A DNA stretch of 64,000 nt from Serratia sarumanii (GCF_029962605.1 NZ_CP124750.1:2542001-2606000); one strand, 5' to 3'. Shown: positions 41,015-50,011, counted from the first letter of the stretch. The notes: generated by a model not told the origin, from the letters alone. A program made the numbers and translations.

Positions 41015-41720
41015 AGCCCTGCTGAGCGTTAAACGACTCAAAGTGTCCTACGGCGGCATTCATGCGGTCAAAGGCATCGATTTTACGGTCAACGCCGGCG
41101 AACAGGTCACGCTGATCGGCGCCAACGGCGCGGGCAAGACCTCCAGCCTGCGGGCGCTGACCGGGCTGCAACCGTTCGAGGGCGACATTCTGTTCGACGG
41201 CCGTTCGATTCGCGGCATGGCGCCGCACCGCTTGCTGCAACAGGGGCTGGTGATGGTGCCGGAAGGTCGCGGCATTTTCACCCGCCTGACGGTGCGAGAA
41301 AACCTGCAGCTGGGCGCCTATGCGCGGCGTGACAAACCGGCGGTACGGCACGATTTCGAACGAGTATGCGCCACCTTCCCGCGCCTGAACGAGCGCCTGA
41401 ACCAACCGGCCGGGCTGCTTTCGGGCGGCGAGCAGCAGATGGTGGCGATGGGCCGTGCGCTGCTCAGCCGCCCGCGCCTGTTGATATTGGACGAGCCGTC
41501 GATGGGGCTGGCGCCGATTGTGGTGGAGGCCATTTTTTCGGTCATCAAACAGCTGGCACGTGACGGCGTCACGCTATTGCTGGTCGAGCAAAACGCCCGC
41601 CTGGCGCTGGAATCCACCGATCGCGCCTATGTGCTGGACAGCGGCAGCCTAAGCCACAGCGGCCGCTCCGCCGACATGCTGGACGATGAAAAAATCAAAC
41701 AGATCTATTTGGGTGAATAA
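41007..41720 (+). CDS. ABC transporter ATPase (LivF-like)
   Basis: A 237-residue ATPase with Walker A GANGAGKTS, signature LSGGEQQMVAMGRAL, Walker B LLILDEPSMGLAP and H-loop VEQNARLAL. It overlaps the LivG-like gene by 8 bp and has GGAGGTG seven bases before its ATG; the frame is open 14 codons further up but this site decides the start. It forms the ATPase heterodimer with the LivG-like protein. Confidence 0.92.
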   Translation: MSEALLSVKRLKVSYGGIHAVKGIDFTVNAGEQVTLIGANGAGKTSSLRALTGLQPFEGDILFDGRSIRGMAPHRLLQQGLVMVPEGRGIFTRLTVRENLQLGAYARRDKPAVRHDFERVCATFPRLNERLNQPAGLLSGGEQQMVAMGRALLSRPRLLILDEPSMGLAPIVVEAIFSVIKQLARDGVTLLLVEQNARLALESTDRAYVLDSGSLSHSGRSADMLDDEKIKQIYLGE

Positions 41721-41754
41721 CCGTTGTTACCTTTAACCGCACCAGGAGTATGAC

Positions 41755-42906
41755 ATGCAGCAGAACTTTCGCATCAAGCCGTTGGCGCTGGCCGCCATGA
41801 CGATGATCCTGAGCCTCCCGGCGCTGGCGGACGACACCGTGCTGATCGGCCTGGCCGGGCCGCTGACCGGCCCTTCCGCGCGCATCGGCAAAGATCTCGA
41901 AAACGGCGCGCGGCTGGCGATCGCCGACGCCAACGCGCAAAAGCCGACGCTGAACGGCAAACCGGTCACCTTCAAATTGCTGTCCGAGGACGATCAGTCC
42001 GATCCGCGCACCGCCGTGGCCGTCGCGCAGCGTTTGGTCGACGAAGGCGTCGCCGGCGTGGTCGGCCACTGGAACACCGGCACCAGCATCCCGGCGGCAC
42101 GCATCTATCACGACGCCGGCATCGCCCAAGTGGCGCCGGTCGCCACCGGCCACGGCTACACGCAACAAGGCTTTGACACCAGCTTCCGCGTGATGGGCCA
42201 TGACGACGACGGCGGCAACTATGCCGGGCAGTATGCGGTGAAAACGCTGAAAGCCCAGCGCATCGCGGTGATCGACGATCGCACCGCCTTCGGCCAGGGC
42301 CTGGCGGACGAGTTCATCAAATCGCTGCAGGCCCAGGGCGTGCAGCCGGTCACCCGCGAATACGTCGACGACAAGACCGTCGATTTCAGCGCCGTGCTGA
42401 CCACCGTGCGCAGCAAAAACGCCGATCTGATCTTCTTCGGCGGCGTGGACTCCCAGGCGGCACCGCTGGCGCGCAAACTGAAACAGCTGGGCATGAACGC
42501 GCAGCTGATGGGCGCAGGCGGCTTTGTCAGCCAGACCTTCCTGACGCTGGCGCAGCGTGAAGGCGAAGGCGTCGTCGCGCTGGAGCCGGGGCTGCCGCTG
42601 GAACAGATGCCGGGCGGCAAGGCGTTTGAACAAGCCTACCACGACCGTTACCACACCCACATCGAACTGCATGCGCCCTTCGCCTACGACGCCACCCGGG
42701 TGCTGATCGCCGCCATCGAACAGGCCGGCTCGGCCAATCCGGCCGATTACCTGCCGAAACTGCGCGCCATCCATTATCAGGGCGTGACCGGCGCCATCGC
42801 CTTCGATGCGCAGGGCAACCTGCAACAGCCGAGCTTCACCCTGTACCGGGTAGTGGACGGCAAATGGCAGCCGCAAACCGTGTTGGGCGGCACCAAACCA
42901 CAATAA
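41755..42906 (+). CDS. Periplasmic substrate-binding protein (LivK-like) of the ATC importer
   Basis: A 383-residue protein with a signal peptide cleaved after about residue 25 (LILSLPALA before DDTVLIG; the peptide begins MQQNFRIKPLALAAM). The mature part follows the type I periplasmic-binding fold of the leucine/isoleucine/valine-binding family: GLAGPLTGPSARIGKDLENG, then VVGHWNTGTSIPAARIYHDA and VIDDRTAFGQGLADEF. The ribosome site is CAGGAG. It lies fifth in the operon, between the ATPases and the ATC hydrolase gene. The ligand is inferred from context. Confidence 0.9.
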   Translation: MQQNFRIKPLALAAMTMILSLPALADDTVLIGLAGPLTGPSARIGKDLENGARLAIADANAQKPTLNGKPVTFKLLSEDDQSDPRTAVAVAQRLVDEGVAGVVGHWNTGTSIPAARIYHDAGIAQVAPVATGHGYTQQGFDTSFRVMGHDDDGGNYAGQYAVKTLKAQRIAVIDDRTAFGQGLADEFIKSLQAQGVQPVTREYVDDKTVDFSAVLTTVRSKNADLIFFGGVDSQAAPLARKLKQLGMNAQLMGAGGFVSQTFLTLAQREGEGVVALEPGLPLEQMPGGKAFEQAYHDRYHTHIELHAPFAYDATRVLIAAIEQAGSANPADYLPKLRAIHYQGVTGAIAFDAQGNLQQPSFTLYRVVDGKWQPQTVLGGTKPQ

Positions 42907-42924
42907 ATCAAGAGGAGCAAGGCG

Positions 42925-43416
42925 ATGAGCTGTGCAAACAACGAGTTGGGCATTTTGGCCCGCAGAAAGATCGAAGCGGAGATCATCAAACCGATCTACC
43001 AGATCCTGGTGCGTGAAATCGGCAAGGCGCGCGCTCAGGCCGTGATCGGCGAAGCCATCGAGAACGCCGCCATCGAGGCGGGCAAACGGTTCGCCGCACA
43101 GGAACCGAACGGCGCGGATCTGCGCAGCTTCGCCGCCTTGCAGTACCTGTGGGAAAAAGACGACGCGCTGCGCGTTGAGGTGATCAACCAGGACGAACAA
43201 CACTTCGACTATAACGTCACCCGCTGCCGCTACGCCGAGATGTACCACGAGATGGGGCTGGGGGAAATCGGCCACCTGCTCTCCTGCGCGCGCGACAGCC
43301 AGTTTATCGTCGGCTATGCGCCGGAGGTCGAGCTGCAGCGCAGCCAAACCATCATGTCCGGCGCCCCCTGCTGCGATTTCCGCTACACCGCCAAAACGCC
43401 GGGAGAAGAACAATGA
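42925..43416 (+). CDS. L-2-amino-thiazoline-4-carboxylic acid hydrolase (ATC hydrolase)
   Basis: A 163-residue cytoplasmic protein. It opens MSCANNELGILARRKIEAEI and carries the family's C-terminal block QTIMSGAPCCDFRY, with CRYAEMYHEMGLGEIGHLLSC in the middle. I recognise it as the ATC hydrolase family, which opens the thiazoline ring of L-ATC to give N-carbamoyl-L-cysteine (atcB/tsB in Pseudomonas). The start has GAGGAG upstream, 18 bp after the binding-protein gene, and the stop overlaps the start of the amidohydrolase gene. Together these two genes give a two-step route to L-cysteine. Confidence 0.82.
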   Translation: MSCANNELGILARRKIEAEIIKPIYQILVREIGKARAQAVIGEAIENAAIEAGKRFAAQEPNGADLRSFAALQYLWEKDDALRVEVINQDEQHFDYNVTRCRYAEMYHEMGLGEIGHLLSCARDSQFIVGYAPEVELQRSQTIMSGAPCCDFRYTAKTPGEEQ

Positions 43417-44639
43417 TGTATCGGGTCAACGGCGAGCGCCTGTGGCAAAGCCTGCACGCGATGGCGCAGTTCGGCGCCATCGCCGACAACGGCGTCACCC
43501 GCCTGGCGCTCAGCGAAGAGGATCGCCAGGCGCGCGACCAGCTGCGCCTGTGGGCGCTGGAGGCCGGTTGCAGCGTGCGCGTCGATCGAATGGGCAACAT
43601 GTTCCTGCGCCGTGAAGGTTCGCGGCCCGAGCTGGCGCCGGTGGTCACCGGTTCTCACGGCGACTCGCAGCCCCGCGGTGGCCGTTTCGACGGCATCTAC
43701 GGCGTGCTGGCCGGATTGGAGGTGATTCGCAGCCTTAACGATCGGCAGATCGTCACCGAACGCGCAATTGAAGTGATCAACTGGACCAACGAAGAAGGCG
43801 CTCGCTTCGCGCCGGCGATGATCGCCTCCGGCGTGTTCGCCGGGGTCTTCGAGCTGGAATACGGTCTGACGCGCCGCGACGAGCACGGCGTCAGCCTCGG
43901 CGACGCGCTGGAACGCATCGGCTACGCCGGCGAACACCCGGTGGGCGGCACGCCGATCCATGCCGCCTTCGAGCTGCACATCGAACAGGGGCCGATTCTG
44001 GAAGCGGAGCACCTCGACATCGGCGTGGTAACCGCCGCACAGGGGCAGCGCTGGTACGAGCTGGAGGTCGTCGGCTTCAGCGCCCACGCAGGCACCACGC
44101 CGATGGATCGCCGCCGCGACGCCCTGCTGGGCTTCACCGAGCTGGTGACGGCGGTCAACCGCATCGGCTGGGATTTCGCGCCCGACGCGCGCGCCACGGT
44201 GGGCATGGCGCAAATTACCCCCAATTCACGCAACGTGGTGCCGGGCCGGGTCTTTTTCAGCGTCGAATTCCGCCATCCGCAGGAGTCAATTCTGGAACAG
44301 ATGGAGCAGCGCCTGCTGGCGGCGGTAAACCACGTCAACGGCGGCGGCCTAACCGCTCGCGCCGAGCGCATTTTCCAGTATCCCCCGATCGCTTTTGATC
44401 GGGGCTGCATCGACAGCGTACGTCATGCCGCGCAAGCGTTGGGCTACCGCCATCGTGACATGATTTCCGGCGCCGGCCACGATGCCTGTTACCTTAACCG
44501 CGTCGCCCCAACCGCCATGATTTTCATTCCCTGCGTGGACGGCATCAGCCACAACGAGCGGGAAGACATCACCCCCGCCTGGGCAACCGCCGGCGCCGAG
44601 GTGTTGCTGAACGCCCTGCTGGCGCACGCCGGCGCCTGA
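43413..44639 (+). CDS. Zn-dependent M20-family hydrolase, N-carbamoyl-L-cysteine amidohydrolase-like
   Basis: A 408-residue hydantoinase/carbamoylase-type enzyme. Metal ligands are visible in TGSHGDSQPRGGRFDGIYG, NWTNEEGARFAPAM, FELHIEQGPILE and near the end GAGHDACYLNRVAP. The lid domain with GFSAHAGTTPMDRRRDA is typical of L-carbamoylases, allantoate amidohydrolase and beta-ureidopropionase. Directly after an ATC hydrolase gene (overlap ATGA), it should release L-cysteine, CO2 and ammonia from N-carbamoyl-L-cysteine (atcC/tsC role). It is the last gene of the operon. Confidence 0.86.
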   Translation: MMYRVNGERLWQSLHAMAQFGAIADNGVTRLALSEEDRQARDQLRLWALEAGCSVRVDRMGNMFLRREGSRPELAPVVTGSHGDSQPRGGRFDGIYGVLAGLEVIRSLNDRQIVTERAIEVINWTNEEGARFAPAMIASGVFAGVFELEYGLTRRDEHGVSLGDALERIGYAGEHPVGGTPIHAAFELHIEQGPILEAEHLDIGVVTAAQGQRWYELEVVGFSAHAGTTPMDRRRDALLGFTELVTAVNRIGWDFAPDARATVGMAQITPNSRNVVPGRVFFSVEFRHPQESILEQMEQRLLAAVNHVNGGGLTARAERIFQYPPIAFDRGCIDSVRHAAQALGYRHRDMISGAGHDACYLNRVAPTAMIFIPCVDGISHNEREDITPAWATAGAEVLLNALLAHAGA

Positions 44640-44644
44640 TCCCC

Positions 44645-44664
44645 GCCCCGGTTTTCGCCGGGGC
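44645..44664 (+). terminator. Possible terminator after the ATC operon
   Basis: GCCCCGG (44645-44651) pairs with CCGGGGC (44658-44664) around TTTTCG, six bases after the stop codon. It is followed by A instead of T on this strand, so an intrinsic terminator is uncertain. Confidence 0.4.
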
Positions 44665-44669
44665 AAAAA

Positions 44670-44693
44670 ATATTCAACAAAACGGTTGAATAT
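44670..44693. promoter_or_regulatory. ArsR operator 1
   Basis: ATATTCAAC (44670-44678) and GTTGAATAT (44685-44693) are perfect inverted arms around six bases. The same ATTCAAC/GTTGAAT arms recur in the second palindrome over the start codon. Confidence 0.6.
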
Positions 44694-44713
44694 TAGCCCG
44701 CCTGTTCTATATT
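44686..44713 (+). promoter_or_regulatory. Predicted promoter of the arsR-like gene
   Basis: TTGAAT (44686-44691) and TATATT (44708-44713) are separated by 16 bp. The -10 box ends seven bases before the ATG, which implies a leaderless transcript; no ribosome site is present. Both boxes overlap the two operators. Confidence 0.5.
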
Positions 44714-44730
44714 CAACCATATGGTTGAAT
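44711..44730. promoter_or_regulatory. ArsR operator 2 spanning the start codon
   Basis: ATTCAACCATATGGTTGAAT is a perfect 20-bp palindrome that contains the ATG start of the arsR-like gene at its centre, so a bound repressor would cover the predicted transcription start. Confidence 0.65.
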
Positions 44731-45068
44731 TATCTTCCTCACAGCTGGACGCCATTTTTCATGCGCTGGCCGACCCGACCCGCCGCTCGATGTTGCGTGC
44801 GCTGGCCGGCGGTGAGCGCAGCATCGGCGAACTGGCCGCGCCGCTGCAGATGTCGTTCGCCGGCGCCTCCAAGCACGTGAAAGCACTGGAACATGCGGGC
44901 CTGGTGCAACGCACCGTGCAAGGAAGAAACCATATCTGCCGGCTCGAACCCGAGCCTATGGCGCAGGCCATGCACTGGCTGCAAACCTATGAACATTTCT
45001 GGACTGAACGGCTGGATGCGCTCGAACAGGCGCTGCTGCAGCCCGAACAGCTTCCTCCCAAGGAGTGA
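44721..45068 (+). CDS. ArsR/SmtB family regulator
   Basis: A 115-residue winged helix-turn-helix protein: FHALADPTRRSMLRALAGGE, then SIGELAAPLQMSFAGASKHV as recognition region. It lacks the usual metal-binding cysteines of ArsR or SmtB and belongs to the group paired with SRPBCC (AHSA1) genes, known in other bacteria to be self-repressed. The gene appears to be leaderless and its start lies inside an operator palindrome. The SRPBCC gene follows after 3 bp. Confidence 0.9.
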   Translation: MVELSSSQLDAIFHALADPTRRSMLRALAGGERSIGELAAPLQMSFAGASKHVKALEHAGLVQRTVQGRNHICRLEPEPMAQAMHWLQTYEHFWTERLDALEQALLQPEQLPPKE

Positions 45069-45071
45069 ACC

Positions 45072-45605
45072 ATGAATGATTACGGCATGATTATCGAACC
45101 CGGTACGCTGCGCATCCAGCGGCTGCTGCCCGGCCCCATCGAGCGGGTGTGGGCTTACCTGACCGAATCCGACAAGCGCGCCACCTGGCTGGCGGCCGGC
45201 GCCATGACGTTGGAGAACGGCGCGCCGCTGGAGCTGGAATTTCGCAACTCCGATCTGGCGGGCGAGCACGAACCCCCGCCGGCCAAGTACAAACAGCACG
45301 GCGGCTGCGTCAGCAACCGCGGCCACATCACCTGCCTGTTCCCGCCGCGCCTGCTGAGCTTTACCTGGGCCGAACAGGATCAGGGTCGCCCTTCCGAGGT
45401 GACCTTCGAACTGACGGAACAGGGAAGCGCCGTGCTGCTGACGGTCACCCACCGGCGCTTGGCCAACCGCGACGAGATGCTCAGCGTCGCCGGCGGCTGG
45501 CACACCCATCTGGATATCCTGCTGGATCGTCTGCACGATCGGGCACCGCAGCCGTTCTGGAGCACCCATGCCCGGCTGGAAGAAGAGTACCGCGCCCGCC
45601 TGTAA
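45072..45605 (+). CDS. SRPBCC (AHSA1/START-like) domain protein
   Basis: A 177-residue protein of the Aha1-C/polyketide-cyclase-like fold: RIQRLLPGPIERVWAYLTES, LLSFTWAEQDQGRPSEVTFE and VAGGWHTHLDILLDRL. Such proteins have a deep hydrophobic cavity, and their ligands are generally unknown. It is co-transcribed with the arsR-like gene (3-bp gap, AAGGAG site), and its stop directly abuts that of the convergent CorA-like gene. Confidence 0.88.
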   Translation: MNDYGMIIEPGTLRIQRLLPGPIERVWAYLTESDKRATWLAAGAMTLENGAPLELEFRNSDLAGEHEPPPAKYKQHGGCVSNRGHITCLFPPRLLSFTWAEQDQGRPSEVTFELTEQGSAVLLTVTHRRLANRDEMLSVAGGWHTHLDILLDRLHDRAPQPFWSTHARLEEEYRARL

Positions 45606-46634
45606 TTACGACTCGTCCCTGCGCCTGAACGCCAGATAACCGGCGATCAGCGTAAAACTGCCGACCAGCAACACCAGCAGGATAAAACCGTGGTGATTGC
45701 TGGCCAGCGGGATCCCCCCCACGTTCATGCCGAAGAAACCGGCGACGATATTGATCGGCAGCGCCAGCACGGTGATTACCGTCAGCGTGTAGAGCGTGCG
45801 GTTGTTCTGCTCCATCAGCTTGGCGCCCAGCTCCTCCTGCAGCAGCCGGATGCGTTCGGTCAGGCTGGCGAGATCGTTCAACACCACGGTGAACTCTTCG
45901 GTAAACTGCCGCAGATCCTGCACCACCTCACGGCTCAGCCAGGTCGGCGGCCGGTTCAACAGGCGAAACAGCGCGGCCGGTTCGGGCGCCAACAGGCGCT
46001 GAAAGCGCAGCAGCATGCGGCGCATGCGCCCCAGCTCGGTGCGATTGCGTTTGACGCGGCGGGTCAGCAGGCGATCCTCGATGGTATCGACATACTGGTT
46101 GGCCTGCCGCACCACCTGCTCCAGCACGTCCTCCTGCTCTTCCAGCAGGTGCGCCAGCAGTTCGGTAGACGAGGCCAGCTGCAGCGCCGTCAGGCGGCCG
46201 AGCAGCCGTTCAATCAGCCGCACCGGTTTATGGCGCACGGTCACCACCAGCCCGCGGCAGCAATAGAGCCACAGCGTCGCCGTTTCCGGGTTGCTGTCCT
46301 CGGGGTGGAAGATCACATCGTTGAGCACCGCGAACAGATCGTCGCCCTGGCGCTCAATGCGCGTGGTGTGCGAACCGTGGCGAATCTCGTGGAAGAAAAA
46401 ATCGGAAATGGCAAAATGATTTTTCAACCATTTCTCCGCCGCCGCGTGGTTGAGATTGAGGTGCAGCCAGATAAAACCGTCGCCGGGCGGCAACGTCTGG
46501 TAGGCCTGGCAGACCTGCTGCGAGTTCAGGCGCCTCGGCGGCTCACCGGAACGAAACACATGGCCGTAGATCAGCCCGGTCACTTCATCATCAAAATCCA
46601 GCTTGTGCATCTTTTCCGCTAACCGTTGCACCAT
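45606..46634 (-). CDS. CorA/ZntB family divalent-cation transporter
   Basis: A 342-residue protein. A long cytoplasmic N-terminal domain is followed by a long helix and two C-terminal membrane helices. The signature loop GFFGMNVGGIPL carries the GMN motif between helix 1 (TLTVITVLALPINIVA) and helix 2 (GFILLVLLVGSFTLIAGYL). CorA-type proteins import Mg, Co or Ni; ZntB transports Zn. The sequence does not tell which applies here. The gene stands alone. Confidence 0.87.
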   Translation of the reverse strand: MVQRLAEKMHKLDFDDEVTGLIYGHVFRSGEPPRRLNSQQVCQAYQTLPPGDGFIWLHLNLNHAAAEKWLKNHFAISDFFFHEIRHGSHTTRIERQGDDLFAVLNDVIFHPEDSNPETATLWLYCCRGLVVTVRHKPVRLIERLLGRLTALQLASSTELLAHLLEEQEDVLEQVVRQANQYVDTIEDRLLTRRVKRNRTELGRMRRMLLRFQRLLAPEPAALFRLLNRPPTWLSREVVQDLRQFTEEFTVVLNDLASLTERIRLLQEELGAKLMEQNNRTLYTLTVITVLALPINIVAGFFGMNVGGIPLASNHHGFILLVLLVGSFTLIAGYLAFRRRDES

Positions 46635-46820
46635 AACGCCCTATCCTGCCTGTTGCCGTTAACCCAAGACCGTCCCCGCTGTTATAACAATCTTTATTTA
46701 TCGGCGTTAATGATTTTCGCCGTTCCCGATGATTAATATTTTCGTCATAAAAAAGCCACATTCATTCAGAATACTTTTCAGGCGACAGCTACCGCATCCA
46801 ATCCTCTCAGGAAGGTCATT

Positions 46821-48431
46821 ATGAGCGATAACAGCGCCGTTCAACCGGACATGCCGGCCGCCTCCAGCCTGCCCAAACTGCATCAAAAGAACAGTCGACT
46901 CACTGTTCTTTTTTTTATGTTCTTATTAATTCTGGGGATCGCGTTCGCCGGGGTGAACTTATTTAACGACGTCAGCGACGCCGGCGCCGTCTATACCAGT
47001 TACGTTCCGTTTTTATTATTGGGGCTGGCGCTATTGATTGCGCTGGGCTTTGAATTCGTCAACGGCTTCCACGATACCGCCAATGCGGTCGCAACGGTGA
47101 TTTACACCCACTCGCTTTCGCCGATGGTCGCCGTGGTGTGGTCCGGTTTCTTCAACTTTCTCGGCGTGTTGCTCTCCAGCGGCGTGGTGGCCTTCGGCAT
47201 CATTTCGCTGCTGCCGGTCGAGCTGATCCTGCAGGCCGGCACCGGCAACGGTTTCGCCATGGTGTACGCCCTGCTGTTCTCCGCCATCATCTGGAACCTC
47301 GGCACCTGGTGGCTCGGGCTGCCCGCCTCGTCGTCGCATACGCTGATCGGCTCGATTATCGGCGTCGGCGTAGCCAACGCCCTGATCCACGGCCGCACCG
47401 GCACCAGCGGCGTGGACTGGGGCCAGGCGATCAAGGTGGGCTACGCGCTGCTGCTGTCGCCGGTGATCGGCTTCGTGTTCGCCGGCCTGCTGCTGCTGGC
47501 GCTGAAGCTGTTCGTCAAGAACCGCCAGCTGTACAGCGCCCCTAAGGGCAATACCCCGCCGCCGCTGTGGATCCGCGGGCTGCTGATCCTCACCTGCACC
47601 GGCGTTTCCTTCGCCCACGGCTCCAACGACGGCCAGAAAGGCATGGGCCTTATCATGCTGATCCTGGTGGGCACCATGCCGATCGCCTACGCCCTGAACC
47701 GTTCGATGCCACCGGAGCAGATTCCCCGGGTGGCGGCGCTGGCGGAGGTGACCCAAAACCAGCTGCTGCGCCAGTTCCCGGCCGGCGGCCAAACGCCGCC
47801 GCGCGAGGTGCTGACCGGCTATGTGCGCACCAGCGAGCTGACGCCGGAGGTGGTGCCGGCGTTGGCGCAGCTGGCCGGCGCGATCGGCGATCAAATCCGT
47901 CAGTACGGCTCGGTCGACAAGATCCCGGCGCAGGCGGTGTCGAACACCCGCAACGACATGTATCTGGCGTCCGAGACCATCAAGCACCTGAAGGCAGAGC
48001 ATCAGCTGCAGATCAATCCCGACGCGCAGCGCAACCTCGACGCGCTGAAGGGCGAACTCGACAACGCCACCCGCTTCATTCCCTTCTGGGTGAAGGTGGT
48101 GGTGGCGATTGCGCTGGGGCTCGGCACCATGGTCGGCTGGCGCCGCATCGTGGTGACGGTGGGCGAAAAGATCGGTAAATCGCACCTGACCTACGCCCAG
48201 GGCGCCAGCGCCGAACTGGTGGCAATGACCACCATCGGCGCGGCCGACGCCTTCGGCTTGCCGGTTTCGACCACGCACGTCCTGTCGTCCGGCATCGCCG
48301 GCACCATGGCCGCCAACCGCTCCGGGCTGCAGATGGCCACCCTGCGCAATCTGCTGATGGCCTGGGTGCTAACCCTGCCGGCCTCGGTGCTGCTGTCGGC
48401 GGTGCTGTACTGGATCTTCAACCATTTCTAA
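46821..48431 (+). CDS. PiT family inorganic phosphate transporter
   Basis: A 536-residue permease with the duplicated PiT signatures EFVNGFHDTANAVATVIYTH in the first half and SFAHGSNDGQKGMGLI, then GLPVSTTHVLSSGI, in the second. There are about ten to twelve helices and a cytoplasmic loop of about 120 residues in the middle. It imports metal-phosphate complexes with protons. The PPK2 gene follows after 26 bp, so uptake and polyphosphate metabolism are coupled in one operon. The ribosome site is AGGAAGG. Confidence 0.92.
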   Translation: MSDNSAVQPDMPAASSLPKLHQKNSRLTVLFFMFLLILGIAFAGVNLFNDVSDAGAVYTSYVPFLLLGLALLIALGFEFVNGFHDTANAVATVIYTHSLSPMVAVVWSGFFNFLGVLLSSGVVAFGIISLLPVELILQAGTGNGFAMVYALLFSAIIWNLGTWWLGLPASSSHTLIGSIIGVGVANALIHGRTGTSGVDWGQAIKVGYALLLSPVIGFVFAGLLLLALKLFVKNRQLYSAPKGNTPPPLWIRGLLILTCTGVSFAHGSNDGQKGMGLIMLILVGTMPIAYALNRSMPPEQIPRVAALAEVTQNQLLRQFPAGGQTPPREVLTGYVRTSELTPEVVPALAQLAGAIGDQIRQYGSVDKIPAQAVSNTRNDMYLASETIKHLKAEHQLQINPDAQRNLDALKGELDNATRFIPFWVKVVVAIALGLGTMVGWRRIVVTVGEKIGKSHLTYAQGASAELVAMTTIGAADAFGLPVSTTHVLSSGIAGTMAANRSGLQMATLRNLLMAWVLTLPASVLLSAVLYWIFNHF

Positions 48432-48457
48432 CACCGGGCCGATACGGAGAAAATCTG

Positions 48458-49372
48458 ATGACCATGCATGAAGTCAACCGCGATGACGGTTTCAACCAGC
48501 GCCTGCTGCAAGAGTTTTACGACAGCTACGACGAAGAGCTGGAAATGGAGCTGGACGACCTGCGCTTCGACGCGGCAGAAGTCGACAGCGACGCGAAAAA
48601 AGCCTGGCGCAAGCAGTACTTCCGCGAGTTGCTGCGCCTGCAGGGCGAGCTGGTGAAGCTGCAGGATTGGGTGATGCGCACCGGCCACCGGCTGGTGATC
48701 ATCTTCGAAGGCCGCGACGCCGCCGGCAAGGGCGGCGTGATCAAGCGCATCACCCAGCGTCTCAACCCGCGCACCTGCCGCGTGGCGGCGCTGCCGGCGC
48801 CGAACGATCGCGAACGCACCCAGTGGTATTTTCAGCGTTATATCGCGCATCTGCCGGCCGCCGGCGAAATGGTGCTGTTCGACCGCAGCTGGTATAACCG
48901 CGCCGGCGTGGAGCGCGTGATGGGCTTTTGCAACGACGAAGAGTATGAGGAGTTTTTCCGCAGCGTGCCGGAATTCGAAAAAATGCTGACGCGCAGCGGC
49001 ATCCAAATCGTCAAATACTGGTTTTCAATCACCGATGAGGAGCAGGAGCTGCGTTTCCTCAGCCGCATTCACGATCCGCTCAAGCAGTGGAAGCTCAGCC
49101 CAATGGATCTGGAAAGCCGCCGCCGCTGGGAGGATTACACCGAGGCCAAAGAAATCATGTTAGCGCGCACTAACATTGCCGAAGCGCCCTGGTGGGTGGT
49201 TCAGGGCGTCGACAAGAAAAAGGCCCGTCTGAACTGCATCACCCACCTGTTGCAGCAGGTGCCTTATGAGGAAGCCGAAGGCAACGTCATCACGCTACCG
49301 CAGCGCAAACGCAGCCCGGAATACCACCGTAGCCCGGTGCCGGACAACATGGTGGTGCCGGAAATCTACTGA
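48458..49372 (+). CDS. ppk2: Polyphosphate kinase 2 (PPK2)
   Basis: A 304-residue P-loop kinase with Walker A IIFEGRDAAGKGGVIKRIT near residue 85, Walker B MVLFDRSWYNR near residue 145, and the lid GVERVMGF. These are class I PPK2 features; such enzymes use polyphosphate to phosphorylate GDP or ADP, or run in reverse. The upstream neighbour is a phosphate permease on the same strand. The direction of the reaction in the cell is not visible from sequence. Confidence 0.9.
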   Translation: MTMHEVNRDDGFNQRLLQEFYDSYDEELEMELDDLRFDAAEVDSDAKKAWRKQYFRELLRLQGELVKLQDWVMRTGHRLVIIFEGRDAAGKGGVIKRITQRLNPRTCRVAALPAPNDRERTQWYFQRYIAHLPAAGEMVLFDRSWYNRAGVERVMGFCNDEEYEEFFRSVPEFEKMLTRSGIQIVKYWFSITDEEQELRFLSRIHDPLKQWKLSPMDLESRRRWEDYTEAKEIMLARTNIAEAPWWVVQGVDKKKARLNCITHLLQQVPYEEAEGNVITLPQRKRSPEYHRSPVPDNMVVPEIY

Positions 49373-49492
49373 TCTTAGCGCAGAGAGGCGGCTACAGCTT
49401 CTCTGCACTAATACAACGCTTTGATTTCTCTCACGCTAAGGGGCTAAACCCCATGTTAAAGTGGTTGCTTTCCATTTTGACAGGAGTCTTCC

Positions 49493-49918
49493 ATGCGCCA
49501 GCGCATCATTGTCTGCCCGCTGATTGAAAACGATAACGCCTTCCTGCTGTGCAAAATGGCGGCGCACAAGGGCGTGTTCCCCGGCCAATGGGCACTGTCC
49601 GGCGGCGGCGTCGAGCCGGGTGAACAGATAGAACAGGCACTGCGGCGCGAAGTGCGCGAAGAGCTGGGCGCCGCGCTGATCCTCGACAGCATCACGCCCT
49701 GGACCTTCCGCGACGATGTGCGCATCAAAACCTACGCCGACGGCAGCCGGGAGCAAATCTACATGATTTACCTGATTTTCGACTGCCATGCCGCCAACCG
49801 CGACGTGACGATCAACGACGAGTTCGACGACTACGCCTGGGTGCCGCGTGAGCGTCTCGCGGACTACGATTTGAACGAGGCCACCCGCTTCACGCTGCAA
49901 CAAAAGGGATTGTTGTAA
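49493..49918 (+). CDS. nudI: Nucleoside triphosphatase NudI (Nudix)
   Basis: A 141-residue Nudix hydrolase with the box [20 protein letters not shown] followed by ELGA near residues 38-60. The opening [20 protein letters not shown] and ending [12 protein letters not shown] follow E. coli NudI closely. NudI prefers pyrimidine deoxynucleoside triphosphates (dTTP, dUTP, dCTP). The start has AGGAG upstream. It is a single-gene unit; the 120 bp before it hold two small hairpins. Confidence 0.9.
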   Translation: MRQRIIVCPLIENDNAFLLCKMAAHKGVFPGQWALSGGGVEPGEQIEQALRREVREELGAALILDSITPWTFRDDVRIKTYADGSREQIYMIYLIFDCHAANRDVTINDEFDDYAWVPRERLADYDLNEATRFTLQQKGLL

Positions 49919-50011
49919 CAGTTTGAGCGATTATCGCCCTATTTTCTTCACATTTGCCGGGCAGACTCTTTTGATATTTTTTAATCACTTAGGGTCACTA
50001 TTGCCGCCGTT

